41,129 bases of DNA from Clostridiales bacterium (GTDB taxonomy: Bacteria > Bacillota > Clostridia > Peptostreptococcales > Anaerovoracaceae): assembly GCA_015058205.1 (NCBI GenBank), contig SVCS01000008.1, positions 1 to 41,129 on the forward strand. Direction: 5' to 3'. The notes beneath the pieces were generated by a model, which was given only the letters and a program-made list of their open reading frames with translations, made no database searches and was not told where the DNA came from. Below are positions 7,121 to 15,421 of the stretch, piece by piece. The translations under genes were made by a program, and so were the position numbers. Numbering within the stretch: position 1 is the stretch's first letter; every line of letters starts with the position of its first letter.

Positions 7121-9093
7121 TGGCAGAGATCAGTGAAGAGAGAAAAAATCCTCCTAAGCAGCACGGACCTGGTGGCCGCGCTGCCAGAATGATGCCGGGC
7201 GAAAAGGCGAGAGATTTTAAGGGCACGATTGCGACACTGTTCGGATATCTGCGGCCATATAAGTGGCAGCTTGTGATTGTTGCGGCAGCTTCGCTTCTCA
7301 GCACCGTCTTCGCCATCGTTTCACCGACCGTCCTTGGAGCAGCAACGGATAAAGTTGTGAAGGGCGTCATGGGCGATGGAGTGGATTACCACGGTCTTCT
7401 GATGATCATCATCGTGCTGCTTGCCATGTACCTCATGAGCTGGCTCTTTGGAGCAATCCAGAGTTGGATCATGGCAATCGTATCCCAGAAAATCATCTAC
7501 ACCCTCAGGGAAAAGATGTCCCGCAAGCTCGACAGACTGCCGCTCAAGTACTTCGACAGGGTTTCCTACGGAGACGTACAGAGCCGCATGGTCAACGATA
7601 TCGAGACGATCAATCAGACGCTGACAGCAAGCATTACCCAGATGATTACAGCAATCATAACGTTGATTGGAATCCTGATCATGATGCTGCGTATCAGTGT
7701 TGTTATGACACTGGCGGCAATGGTCGTCATTCCGGCATCTATGATAGTCATCAAGCTCGTAGTCAGCAGATCCCAGGGACACTTCAAAAATCAGCAGAAG
7801 TATCTTGGTAAAGTTAACGGCCATGTTGAGGAGATGTTCTCCGGCCATGACATTGTAAAGGCGTTCAACAGGGAAGAGCGTTCGGAAGCGGAGTTCAATG
7901 AGTATAATGACAAGCTCTATGAGTCCGCCTGGAAGTCACAGTTCCTGTCAGGTCTTATGATGCCGCTGACAATGCTCATCGGCAACATGGCATACGTCAT
8001 GGTCTGCTTCCTCGGCGGATATCTGGCCTTGAACGGCAAAGTATCCATCGGACAGATCCAGGCCTTCATACAGTATGTCAGATCATTTAACCAGCCGGTG
8101 CAGCAGGTGGCGAACATAGCCAATCAACTTCAGTCCACAGCGGCAGCGGCGGAAAGAATCTTCGAGCTTCTGGATGAGGAGGAAGAAAAGGATGCTTATG
8201 GCACAGATGAATATCCTGATCCAATCGAAGCACGTATGGCGAAAGACGCCAAACCGCTCCGCGGTGAGGAGAGTCTCTGGAGTATCGCCCTCAGATATGT
8301 GAAAGAGTCCGTGAAGGAAGCCGTAAGAAAAGACTCCCTCAAATATGATTTCACAGAGGACGTGGACGGCGATGTTGCCTTTGAACATATCAAATTCGGA
8401 TACGTGCCGGGAGAACCGATCATCAAAGATTTTTCCTTCGAAGCCAGAGCGGGACAGCGCGTTGCCATCGTAGGACCGACAGGCGCCGGTAAGACGACGC
8501 TGGTCAAGCTGCTTATGAGGTACTATGAACTGGATGGCGGAAGAATCCTCGTGGACGGAGTGGACATCCGAGGAATGAGCCGTCATGAATTGAGAAGCAA
8601 GTTTGGAATGGTTCTTCAGGACACATGGCTCTCCAGCAATTCCATCAGAGAAAACATCAGATATGGCAGGACGGACGCGACAGACGAGGAAGTCGAGCAG
8701 GCAGCTAAGGCAGCGCATGTGGACCACTTTATCAGGACGTTACCGGGCGGATATGATATGGAAATCAATGAAGAAGCATCGAACATCTCTGCCGGGCAGA
8801 AGCAGCTCCTTACAATTGCGAGAGCGATTCTTGCAGATGCGCCGATACTCATACTGGATGAGGCCACAAGTTCTGTAGATACACGTACAGAGCGTATCAT
8901 CCAGAAGGCCATGGCGAACCTTATGGCGAACAGAACCAGCTTCATCATCGCACATAGATTATCCACCATCAAAGACGCCGATCACATTCTTGTGCTCGAC
9001 CATGGGGATATCGTGGAACAGGGAAACCACAAGGAGCTTCTTGAGCGCGGCGGCTTCTACGCGAAGCTGTACAACAGCCAGTTTGCAAACTGA
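7120..9093 (+). CDS. ABC exporter half-transporter, catalytically complete (heterodimer subunit B)
   Basis: A 657-residue partner of the preceding subunit. Order: a basic N-terminal extension of about 40 residues (KNPPKQHGPGGRAARMMPGEK), six membrane helices (about 45-335), an unusual charged linker (about 348-418), then a complete nucleotide-binding domain: Walker A GPTGAGKTT near 451-459, Walker B ILILDEATSSVD with the catalytic Glu, and switch His in IIAHRL (residue 612). Its signature is altered (ISAGQ at 556-560 in place of LSGGQ), which is expected because this loop faces the degenerate site of subunit A. Basic extensions and long linkers are common in clostridial proteins of this kind. 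The pair forms one exporter. No terminator is evident at the end. Confidence 0.9.
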   Translation: MAEISEERKNPPKQHGPGGRAARMMPGEKARDFKGTIATLFGYLRPYKWQLVIVAAASLLSTVFAIVSPTVLGAATDKVVKGVMGDGVDYHGLLMIIIVLLAMYLMSWLFGAIQSWIMAIVSQKIIYTLREKMSRKLDRLPLKYFDRVSYGDVQSRMVNDIETINQTLTASITQMITAIITLIGILIMMLRISVVMTLAAMVVIPASMIVIKLVVSRSQGHFKNQQKYLGKVNGHVEEMFSGHDIVKAFNREERSEAEFNEYNDKLYESAWKSQFLSGLMMPLTMLIGNMAYVMVCFLGGYLALNGKVSIGQIQAFIQYVRSFNQPVQQVANIANQLQSTAAAAERIFELLDEEEEKDAYGTDEYPDPIEARMAKDAKPLRGEESLWSIALRYVKESVKEAVRKDSLKYDFTEDVDGDVAFEHIKFGYVPGEPIIKDFSFEARAGQRVAIVGPTGAGKTTLVKLLMRYYELDGGRILVDGVDIRGMSRHELRSKFGMVLQDTWLSSNSIRENIRYGRTDATDEEVEQAAKAAHVDHFIRTLPGGYDMEINEEASNISAGQKQLLTIARAILADAPILILDEATSSVDTRTERIIQKAMANLMANRTSFIIAHRLSTIKDADHILVLDHGDIVEQGNHKELLERGGFYAKLYNSQFAN

Positions 9094-9135
9094 TAAAAAA
9101 ATATGTACGGCCTGCGGATTATTCCTATATGTTTG

Positions 9136-9144
9136 TGGTATAAT
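9136..9144 (+). promoter_or_regulatory. Extended -10 promoter of the triple-repeat membrane protein
   Basis: TGGTATAAT (9136-9144) is an extended -10 element (TG-n-TATAAT). No good -35 hexamer is seen at the normal distance, as is usual for extended -10 promoters. Transcription would start near 9151, about 42 bases before the ATG at 9193. Confidence 0.55.
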
Positions 9145-9192
9145 AGGCGGGATGGAATAAAAGAACAATAAACCTTATGAAAGGGATAAAAA

Positions 9193-10071
9193 ATGGAAAA
9201 TAAAAAGACACCTGCAAGCACAATTATCTTCTACATTATCGGCATCATACTGCTGATTGTTTCCGCGTTCATGCTCGTGACGGCAATTACCTACACGAAA
9301 ACATATCTGCAGTCCTATGATGCGTCATTTTCCGATATGTGGTCCAATTCAATCCAGTACATCATAACGCAGTTCGTTCCTTACCTCGGTATGGGCGTCA
9401 TCTGCCTGGGACTGGGCAGAGCCATCAAGGGATCCGCCGTTGCAAAGGCAGCAGCGCCTAAGGCAGAGGCAAAAGCAGAGGAAAAGACAGAAGAGAATGC
9501 AGCGGAAGCACAGTTGGCGGAAGAGGCAGCCGCTCTGAAGGAAGCGCTGAGTGACGCTGACGAAGGTAAGATTGAAGACCTGATCAGAAGGATCGACACC
9601 AACAGAGAAGTGCTCAGCATCAAGATCGAAGAAAAGGAAAAGAGAGATTCCTACAGAATCAAAGAACTGGAGAAGAAGGTCGAAGATTTCCTGGCCGACG
9701 TTAAATATATCAACGAACCGTTGGAAGAGCTGGTTTACAAGCAGGCGGCAGGCGTTGATGAAACAGAAGAAATCCCGGCACCAGCGGAAGCTGCTGCGGA
9801 AGTCGCAGAAGCGGGCGCCGTACCGCAGATCTTCAGAATGGCGAGAAACCTGACCATGCCGCAGTGCCCGGCTGTGAAAGCAGCTGCTGAAACTGCTGCT
9901 GAGACCGCAGAAGTGGGCGCGGTACCGCAGATCTTCAGAGTGGCGAGAACTCTGACCATGCCGCAGTGCCCGGCTGTGAAAGCAACTGCTGAAGCAGAAG
10001 AGACCGCAGAAGTGGGCGCGGTACCGCAGATTTTCAGAGTAGCCAGAAACATGACTATGCCAGCAGTATAA
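9193..10071 (+). CDS. Unrecognised membrane-anchored coiled-coil protein with three C-terminal repeats
   Basis: A 292-residue protein that I do not recognise. Two hydrophobic helices (about residues 10-33 and 55-77) are joined by a short loop. Then comes an Ala/Glu/Lys-rich stretch (80-120), a highly charged helical region likely to form a coiled coil (about 120-180), and an acidic Ala/Pro linker. The tail holds three near-identical copies of a motif beginning (A/V)GAVPQIFR(M/V)AR and running on to LTMPQCPAVKA, starting at residues 206, 240 and 273; the last is cut short at NMTMPAV. The likely topology puts both termini in the cytoplasm. The ribosome site is AAAGGG. It lies between an ABC exporter and a thioesterase gene. 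Function unknown; the repeat may be a short linear motif that binds a partner. Confidence 0.75.
   Translation: MENKKTPASTIIFYIIGIILLIVSAFMLVTAITYTKTYLQSYDASFSDMWSNSIQYIITQFVPYLGMGVICLGLGRAIKGSAVAKAAAPKAEAKAEEKTEENAAEAQLAEEAAALKEALSDADEGKIEDLIRRIDTNREVLSIKIEEKEKRDSYRIKELEKKVEDFLADVKYINEPLEELVYKQAAGVDETEEIPAPAEAAAEVAEAGAVPQIFRMARNLTMPQCPAVKAAAETAAETAEVGAVPQIFRVARTLTMPQCPAVKATAEAEETAEVGAVPQIFRVARNMTMPAV
9808..10071 (+). repeat. Three tandem in-frame repeats (102, 99 and 63 bases)
   Basis: Units begin at 9808, 9910 and 10009. Units 1 and 2 are nearly identical over the first 75 bases or so and drift in the Ala/Glu-coding remainder; unit 3 stops after 63 bases at the stop codon. Nucleotide identity is high even at synonymous positions (for example the shared ACCGCAGAT and ATGCCGCAGTGCCCGG), which points to recent duplication or repeated recombination. 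Confidence 0.92.
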
Positions 10072-10106
10072 AGACAGAACGACCGAAGACATCATCAGGA
10101 GAATCA

Positions 10107-10538
10107 ATGAAACGTTACAAATCATCGAGAATGATCAGGATGGAACATCTCAATCACCACGGAAACCTGTACGCGGGACAGGGCATTGAATGGATGATCG
10201 AGAATTCCTTCATAGTAGTAAATTGTGAGTATGGTGATCCCCAGGGGCTGCTGTACAAAAACACTCATAAATTTGATTTCTACAAGTCCGTCAATCCGGG
10301 CGACATCGTCTATTACGAAGGACTGATTGTCAGAACCGGAAGAACGAGCATCACGATCAGAGTGGGGCTCTACGATGAGAAGACTGGGGTTCTCCATGCG
10401 GAGGGATTCACCACGTTTGTTTCCGTGGATCCGGAGACGGGCAGTCCTGTTCCTCACGGAATCACCCTCGATGAACCCGCGGATGATGAGGAAATCAAGT
10501 GGAGAGAAGAAGCTGACAGCTTCTTTAGAAAGAAATAG
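10107..10538 (+). CDS. Acyl-CoA thioesterase of the hotdog fold (4HBT superfamily)
   Basis: A 143-residue single hotdog-fold domain. The N-terminus (MIRMEHLNHHGNLYAGQGIEW) matches the first strand and central helix of acyl-CoA hydrolases, where an N-H-x-G-x-(L/I)-(F/Y)-G-G block is typical. The following region (VNPGDIVYYEGLIVRTGRTS) is the usual substrate-tunnel strand pair. Such enzymes hydrolyse acyl-CoA thioesters to free acids and CoA; chain length cannot be told. It starts 36 bases after the repeat-protein gene with AGGAGA upstream, so the two are probably co-transcribed. A strong terminator follows. Confidence 0.8.
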   Translation: MKRYKSSRMIRMEHLNHHGNLYAGQGIEWMIENSFIVVNCEYGDPQGLLYKNTHKFDFYKSVNPGDIVYYEGLIVRTGRTSITIRVGLYDEKTGVLHAEGFTTFVSVDPETGSPVPHGITLDEPADDEEIKWREEADSFFRKK

Positions 10539-10543
10539 AAGCA

Positions 10544-10573
10544 AAAGGCCGGAATTTCATATTCCGGCTTTTT
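10544..10573 (+). terminator. Terminator after the thioesterase gene
   Basis: GCCGGAAT (10548-10555) pairs perfectly with ATTCCGGC (10561-10568) around a 5-base loop, followed by TTTTT. It lies 9 bases after the stop. Confidence 0.9.
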
Positions 10574-10588
10574 AAGAGGGGCCAGTTA

Positions 10589-10597
10589 TGGTATAAT
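10589..10597 (+). promoter_or_regulatory. Extended -10 promoter of the prfA operon
   Basis: TGGTATAAT at 10589-10597 is an extended -10 identical to the one in front of the gene at 9193. No convincing -35. Transcription would start near 10604, giving a leader of about 32 bases with AAGGAG (10623-10628) before the ATG at 10636. Confidence 0.6.
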
Positions 10598-10635
10598 ATT
10601 CGATTGAGAATAGCCCTCAGAATAAGGAGAAATGA

Positions 10636-11697
10636 ATGTTCGACAAGCTTGATTTTATAACTGAAAAATACGATGAACTCTCACAGAAAGTTTCAGATCC
10701 TGATGTCATAAACAACCAGCCGGTATGGCAGAAATACATCAAGGAAATGGGTGAGATTGAGCCAATCGTCAAGAAATACACAGAGTACAAAAAGGCAAAA
10801 GAAGACCTTGCAGAAGCGAAGGAAATGCTAGAAGACGGCGATGAGGAAATGAGAGAACTCGCCAAGATGGAAATTGGTGATCTTGAAGAAGCGATTACGT
10901 CAGCAGAAGACGAGCTGAAGATATTGCTTTTGCCGAAGGACCCTAATGATGAGAAGAATGTTATTCTGGAGATCAGAGCCGGCACCGGCGGTGAAGAGGC
11001 GGCGCTCTTTGGGGCAGACCTTCTCAGAATGTACACCCGCTACGCTGAGCGGAACCGCTGGAAGACAGAGCTCATGGACATCAGTGAAACAGGAATGGGC
11101 GGCGTCAAGGAAGCGGTCATGCTCATAAAGGGTAAAGGTGCTTATTCAAGACTCAAGTTTGAAAGCGGAGCGCACAGAGTGCAGCGCGTTCCAGAGACAG
11201 AATCCAGCGGCAGAGTCCACACATCAGCGGCGACGGTAGCCGTGCTTCCTGAAGTCGACGACGTAGAGATCGATCTGGATCCAAACGATGTAAGAGTCGA
11301 TGTGTATCGTGCGTCCGGCAACGGCGGTCAGTGCGTCAATACGACGGACTCAGCCGTAAGACTGACGCACGAGCCGACGGGTCTTGTTGTTACATGCCAG
11401 GATGAGAAATCTCAGATTAAGAACAAGGACAAAGCGTTCAAAGTTCTCAAAGCAAGACTCTACGACCTGGAGATGCAGAAGCAGCAGGATGAGATTGCGG
11501 GACAGAGAAAGAGCCAGGTTGGAACAGGTGACAGAAGTGAGAGAATCAGAACATATAACTTCCCGCAGGGAAGAGTTTCTGATCACAGAATCGGGCTGAC
11601 ACTTTACAAACTGGAGACGTTCCTCGACGGCGATCTTGATGAAATCATAGACGGTCTTATTACAGATGATCAGGCCAGAAAGATGGCAGAATTCTAG
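10636..11697 (+). CDS. prfA: Peptide chain release factor 1
   Basis: A 353-residue class I release factor. It has the N-terminal helical domain (1-100), the anticodon-mimicking PxT motif (PET, residues 186-188, in [10 protein letters not shown]), and the universal GGQ peptide-hydrolysis motif at 230-232 (GNGGQCVN). A PxT tripeptide, as opposed to the SPF of RF2, identifies RF1, which reads UAA and UAG. The ribosome site AAGGAG sits 7 bases before the ATG. It heads a run with sua5, rpiB and upp that resembles the prfA/ywlC/ywlF/upp neighbourhood of Bacillus; prmC, which methylates the GGQ glutamine, is often next to prfA but is not here. Confidence 0.96.
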   Translation: MFDKLDFITEKYDELSQKVSDPDVINNQPVWQKYIKEMGEIEPIVKKYTEYKKAKEDLAEAKEMLEDGDEEMRELAKMEIGDLEEAITSAEDELKILLLPKDPNDEKNVILEIRAGTGGEEAALFGADLLRMYTRYAERNRWKTELMDISETGMGGVKEAVMLIKGKGAYSRLKFESGAHRVQRVPETESSGRVHTSAATVAVLPEVDDVEIDLDPNDVRVDVYRASGNGGQCVNTTDSAVRLTHEPTGLVVTCQDEKSQIKNKDKAFKVLKARLYDLEMQKQQDEIAGQRKSQVGTGDRSERIRTYNFPQGRVSDHRIGLTLYKLETFLDGDLDEIIDGLITDDQARKMAEF

Positions 11698-11714
11698 AAA
11701 GCAGCAAACAATCT

Positions 11715-12758
11715 ATGAGTGAGAAGAAAAATACACTGATATTAGAACCTACTAAGGAGAATATAGAGAAAGCAGCGAAGATCATACGCAAAGGCGGACT
11801 TGTCGCATTTCCAACGGAGACGGTTTACGGTCTCGGAGCAGACGCCATGAATGCAGATGCTGTTGGCAGAATCTATGAAGCTAAGGGAAGACCGAGCGAC
11901 AATCCGATGATCGTTCATATTTCCAGAGCAAGCGACATAGGACAGTTGACCCCGATGCTTTCACCGCAGATCGTTGAAATCATTGATAACTTCTGGCCGG
12001 GACCGCTGACCATTGTTGTCAAGAAAAAACCGAGTGTTCCGGACAGAACGACAGGCGGCCTGGATACTGTGGCGGTCAGACTGCCGGACAGCGAGGTGGC
12101 AAGAGAACTGATCAGCGCATCCTGTTGTCCGATCGCAGCGCCGAGCGCAAATCTTTCCGGTGGACCAAGCCCGACGAGAGCACAGGATGTCATCGATGAT
12201 ATGAACGGCAGAATAGATGCAATCATTACGGGAGAAGACTGCAGAGTTGGAATAGAATCCACAGTACTGGATCTTTCCGGTGAAGAGCCGGTGATACTCC
12301 GCCCGGGCATCATTACGGCGGAGGCGATTGAAGCGGCGTTGGGAAGAGAAGTCAAATATGACGACTCTCTGAAGGAAGCAGCGAAGCATGTACAGCTTGA
12401 TCCATCCCAGGGTGTGAGTGAGTCGGATTTCAAACCGAAGTCACCAGGCATGAAGTATAAGCACTACGCGCCAAAGGCAGAGATGGTAGTCGTGGAAGGG
12501 GAGAGAGAACGCGTCAAAGAAGAAATCGCCAGACTCAAAGCGTTAAACGAGAAAATCGGGAATCGTGTCGGCGTTATTCTCTTTGAAGAAAAAGCTTTCC
12601 TTGAAGCGGCACACGACTTCTTCGCGAAACTCAGAGATCTGGATAATGAAGGCGTGGATATGATTCTGGCAGGGGCTTTAAGCGACAGCGACGGCGTTGG
12701 TTTCGCAGTCATGAACAGGATGCTTAAGTCTGCCGGATACAATATAGTTAAAGTATAA
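11715..12758 (+). CDS. L-threonylcarbamoyladenylate synthase, Sua5/YwlC type
   Basis: A 347-residue two-domain Sua5. The YrdC-like catalytic domain covers about residues 1-210 (FPTETVYGLGADA near 32-44, KGRPSDNPMIVHI near 57-69, and SANLSGGPSPT). The C-terminal Sua5 domain covers about 235-347 and is reached through a SPGMKYKHYAPKA linker, a hallmark of the long Sua5 form as against the short TsaC form. It condenses threonine, bicarbonate and ATP into threonylcarbamoyl-AMP for the t6A37 modification of ANN-decoding tRNAs. It follows prfA by 17 bases. The ribosome site is weak (GAAAG), so translation may depend on the upstream gene. B. subtilis YwlC is the counterpart. Confidence 0.93.
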   Translation: MSEKKNTLILEPTKENIEKAAKIIRKGGLVAFPTETVYGLGADAMNADAVGRIYEAKGRPSDNPMIVHISRASDIGQLTPMLSPQIVEIIDNFWPGPLTIVVKKKPSVPDRTTGGLDTVAVRLPDSEVARELISASCCPIAAPSANLSGGPSPTRAQDVIDDMNGRIDAIITGEDCRVGIESTVLDLSGEEPVILRPGIITAEAIEAALGREVKYDDSLKEAAKHVQLDPSQGVSESDFKPKSPGMKYKHYAPKAEMVVVEGERERVKEEIARLKALNEKIGNRVGVILFEEKAFLEAAHDFFAKLRDLDNEGVDMILAGALSDSDGVGFAVMNRMLKSAGYNIVKV

Positions 12759-12776
12759 TCAGGATCGGAGGAAGAA

Positions 12777-13208
12777 ATGCTGGTAGCAGTAGCAAGTGAT
12801 CACGGCGGATTCGCCCTGAAGGAAAAGGTAAAAGAATATCTGAGACAGCGCGGAGATAAAATCGTGGATCTCGGAACAACAAGCGAAGATTCAGTAGACT
12901 ATCCGATCTACGGCAAAGCCTGCGCAGAGGCAGTTGCATCAGGCAAAGCGGAGCGCGGCATTGTCTGCTGCGGAACCGGAATCGGCATCTCAATCGCAGC
13001 GAACAAAGTCAAAGGCATCAGATGCGGACTTTGCACCAGCGTTGAAATGGCGGAGCTTACCAGAAAGCATAATAACGCCAATATGCTGGCAATGGGCGGC
13101 AGGACCACAGATCCGGCTCTGGCAATGGAAATCGTGAAAGCTTTCATGGATACAGAGTTTGAAGGCGGCAGGCACAAACGCCGCACCGATATGCTCGATG
13201 AAATGTAA
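12777..13208 (+). CDS. rpiB: Ribose-5-phosphate isomerase B
   Basis: A 143-residue RpiB/LacAB-family isomerase. It has the N-terminal ASDHGG block with Asp8 and His9, the catalytic base Cys65 in CGTGIG (65-70), and His98 in RKHNNANMLAMGGR, all at the spacing known for E. coli RpiB (Cys66, His99). It interconverts ribose 5-phosphate and ribulose 5-phosphate. A strong ribosome site (GGAGGAAGAA) precedes the ATG, 18 bases after sua5. Together with upp it fits ribose phosphate/PRPP supply; LacA/B or allose 6-phosphate isomerase is less likely because no sugar operon surrounds it. Confidence 0.94.
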   Translation: MLVAVASDHGGFALKEKVKEYLRQRGDKIVDLGTTSEDSVDYPIYGKACAEAVASGKAERGIVCCGTGIGISIAANKVKGIRCGLCTSVEMAELTRKHNNANMLAMGGRTTDPALAMEIVKAFMDTEFEGGRHKRRTDMLDEM

Positions 13209-13231
13209 ACAACGCAAGAATGCGATGTTTG

Positions 13232-13248
13232 CCGCGGCGGTACCGCGG
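13232..13248. repeat. CCGCGG-CGGTA-CCGCGG inverted repeat between rpiB and upp
   Basis: Two CCGCGG hexamers (13232-13237 and 13243-13248) can pair around a 5-base loop; a T6 run appears only 14 bases later (13263-13268). It might be a weak attenuator or an mRNA processing/stability hairpin inside the operon. No PyrR-type anti-antiterminator was recognised. Confidence 0.45.
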
Positions 13249-13290
13249 TGATATAAAACAGTTTTTTCAGAAGAAGAAAGGCAGGAAAAA

Positions 13291-13920
13291 ATGGGAAAAA
13301 TCTATGTTTTCGATCATCCGTTAATTCAGCACAAAGTGGCACTGATCAGACAGAAAGAAACCGGCACAAAAGACTTCAGACAGTTGGTTGAAGAGATTGC
13401 GATGCTCATGACTTTTGAGTCTACCAGAGATTTGGCACTTGAGGACGTTGAGATCGAAACACCGATCTGCAAGACTACCGTCAAGATGCTGAAGGGTGAA
13501 GACGTGGCAATCGTTCCGATCCTCAGAGCTGGTCTGGGCATGGTAGAAGGCATCCAGAAGATCATCCCGAATGCCAAGGTTGGTCATGTGGGACTTTACA
13601 GAGACCCGGTAACACATGAACCGCATGAGTATTATTGCAAGATGCCGGATGACATCGACAAGAGAAAGATCCTCGTTACCGACCCGATGCTGGCAACAGG
13701 CGGAAGTGCGGTAGCAGCAATTGACTTCGTAAAGGCAAGAGGCGGCAAGGACATTACATTTATGTGCCTCATCGCTGCACCGGAAGGAATCGACGTTCTT
13801 CAGAAGGCACACCCTGATGTAGATATTTACATCGCGGCTAAGGATGAATGCCTGAACGAAAACGCATACATCGTACCGGGCCTCGGCGACGCTGGCGACA
13901 GAATTTTCGGAACGAAGTAA
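13291..13920 (+). CDS. upp: Uracil phosphoribosyltransferase
   Basis: A 209-residue type I phosphoribosyltransferase. The PRPP loop is [15 protein letters not shown] (about residues 130-144), a signature of UPRTases. The uracil-binding C-terminus ([17 protein letters not shown]) ends in the usual way. It forms UMP from uracil and PRPP in pyrimidine salvage. Ribosome site GAAAGGCAGG upstream. It closes the prfA-sua5-rpiB-upp run; an 82-base gap with a GC palindrome separates it from rpiB. A terminator follows. Confidence 0.96.
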   Translation: MGKIYVFDHPLIQHKVALIRQKETGTKDFRQLVEEIAMLMTFESTRDLALEDVEIETPICKTTVKMLKGEDVAIVPILRAGLGMVEGIQKIIPNAKVGHVGLYRDPVTHEPHEYYCKMPDDIDKRKILVTDPMLATGGSAVAAIDFVKARGGKDITFMCLIAAPEGIDVLQKAHPDVDIYIAAKDECLNENAYIVPGLGDAGDRIFGTK

Positions 13921-13945
13921 ATCAATAAGGAAACGAATACCTCAG

Positions 13946-13980
13946 AGCAGCCCGCGCAGCTCCGCGGGCCTGCTTTGATT
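13946..13980 (+). terminator. Terminator after upp
   Basis: AGCAGCCCGCG (13946-13956) pairs with CGCGGGCCTGCT (13963-13974), with one bulged C, around a 6-base loop. The T-rich tail is interrupted (TTTGATTCTCATTTT), so termination may be moderate. Confidence 0.7.
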
Positions 13981-14005
13981 CTCATTTTAAACTGCAAATT
14001 ATAAT
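13975..14005 (+). promoter_or_regulatory. Probable promoter of tyrS
   Basis: TTGATT (13975-13980) and TATAAT (14000-14005), spacer 19. The -35 lies in the T-rich tail of the upp terminator. The leader of about 20 bases is far too short to hold a tyrosine T-box, which is often found before Firmicute tyrS. Confidence 0.45.
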
Positions 14006-14030
14006 TAAAATAGACAGGAGACATCACAAC

Positions 14031-15395
14031 ATGAACTACAATCTGATTCCGGACAACGTAAGCAAATTCGATAACGTGTACGATGTTCTGAAAGAACGCG
14101 GATTCATCGAACAATCCACGGACGAAGAGAAGGTCAGAGAGCTTTTGCAGAACGAAAAGGTCAAGTTCTACATCGGCTTCGATCCGACAGCAGACTGTCT
14201 GCATGTAGGCCACTTTATGCAGGTCATCATCATGATGTACATGCAGAAGTTCGGACACACGCCAGTCGTCCTTATCGGCGGAGGAACCGGCATGGTCGGC
14301 GATCCGTCAGGAAGAACTGACATGCGTCAGGTCATGGACATCGAAACGATTGAGCACAACTGCGAACAGTTCAAGAAACTCTTCGATCAGTTCCTGGAGT
14401 TCGATGAAGAATGGAAATATGAAGGAAACGAAGGCGTTTATACGCCGGGTCACGAAAACAAAACACCGGAACCAGGAAAAGCCATTGCTGTTAACAACGC
14501 ACGTTGGCTCAGACCGCTGAACTACATAGACTTCCTGCGTGAAATCGGATCTCTGTTCAACATCAATACGATGCTGAGAGCAGAATGCTTCAAGCAGAGA
14601 ATGGACCGTGAGGGCGGACTGACCATGTTCGAACTCAACTACATGCTTATGCAGAGCTACGACTTCATGGTCATGGCCAGAGACTTCGGCGTGAAAATCC
14701 AGTTTGGCGGAAACGACCAGTGGTCAAATATCATCGGTGGTGTTGATCTCACTAGAAAGAAAGTTGGTAAAGAAGTATACGGAATGACATTCTCCCTTCT
14801 GACCAACAGTGAAGGCAAGAAGATGGGCAAGACCCAGAAGGGCGCACTCTGGCTTTCACCTGAGAAGACTTCCCCATATGAATTCTATCAGTATTGGAGA
14901 AACGTCGGCGATGCAGACGTTGAGAAATGTTTGAGGATGCTCACCTTCCTTCCGATGGACGAAGTAAAGAGACTTGCTTCTCTGAAGGATCAGGAAATCA
15001 ATAAAGCGAAGGAAATACTCGCCTTTGAGGTAACAAAGCTCGTCCACGGCGAAGAGGAAGCTGCAAAGGCTCAGGAAGCAGCACGCGCAGCCTTCGGCGG
15101 CGCTGGCGGCGGGATGGCAAATCTGCCTGTCGTTGAAATTGAAACAGATGCGCTTCAGTCGACAGATAAAGAAGGAAACCAGCTGGGCGGACTTGGCGTG
15201 GCGGCATTCCTTACGAAGCTCGGTCTGACCGGAAGCAACAGAGACGCGATGGATGTCATCAGACAGGGCGGATTGAAGATCGACGGTGAGAAGATCACAG
15301 ATCCGAAGACTCTGATTAAAGCGGATTCCTTCAAGGAAGACGGAATGCTCGTCGAAAAGGGCAAGAAGAAAAAAGTCATCGCGAAACTGAAATAG
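14031..15395 (+). CDS. tyrS: Tyrosyl-tRNA synthetase
   Basis: A 454-residue class I synthetase. The HIGH-type motif is HVGH (58-61), the KMSKS-type loop is KMGKT (264-268), and the tyrosine-binding region appears as LNYMLMQSYDF and FGGNDQWSN. The C-terminal S4-like tRNA-binding domain covers about 385-454 (DVIRQGGLKIDGEKI). The length exceeds the usual 400-420 residues; the extra parts are an insert near residues 125-145 and an Ala/Gly-rich linker (AARAAFGGAGGGMAN) before the S4 domain. Strong ribosome site AGGAGA. No T-box leader is present. Confidence 0.95.
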   Translation: MNYNLIPDNVSKFDNVYDVLKERGFIEQSTDEEKVRELLQNEKVKFYIGFDPTADCLHVGHFMQVIIMMYMQKFGHTPVVLIGGGTGMVGDPSGRTDMRQVMDIETIEHNCEQFKKLFDQFLEFDEEWKYEGNEGVYTPGHENKTPEPGKAIAVNNARWLRPLNYIDFLREIGSLFNINTMLRAECFKQRMDREGGLTMFELNYMLMQSYDFMVMARDFGVKIQFGGNDQWSNIIGGVDLTRKKVGKEVYGMTFSLLTNSEGKKMGKTQKGALWLSPEKTSPYEFYQYWRNVGDADVEKCLRMLTFLPMDEVKRLASLKDQEINKAKEILAFEVTKLVHGEEEAAKAQEAARAAFGGAGGGMANLPVVEIETDALQSTDKEGNQLGGLGVAAFLTKLGLTGSNRDAMDVIRQGGLKIDGEKITDPKTLIKADSFKEDGMLVEKGKKKKVIAKLK

Positions 15396-15421
15396 CAGTT
15401 CCGAAGGCGAAAAAGCATGTA

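Noticed and set aside
9349..10125. A 258-codon minus-strand frame inside the triple-repeat gene
   Set aside because: It mirrors the repeats and is rich in Cys, Phe and Leu because of codon complementarity; no start signals.
13981..14030. A T-box riboswitch before tyrS
   Set aside because: Only about 20-50 bases separate promoter and start codon, and no T-box sequence is present.
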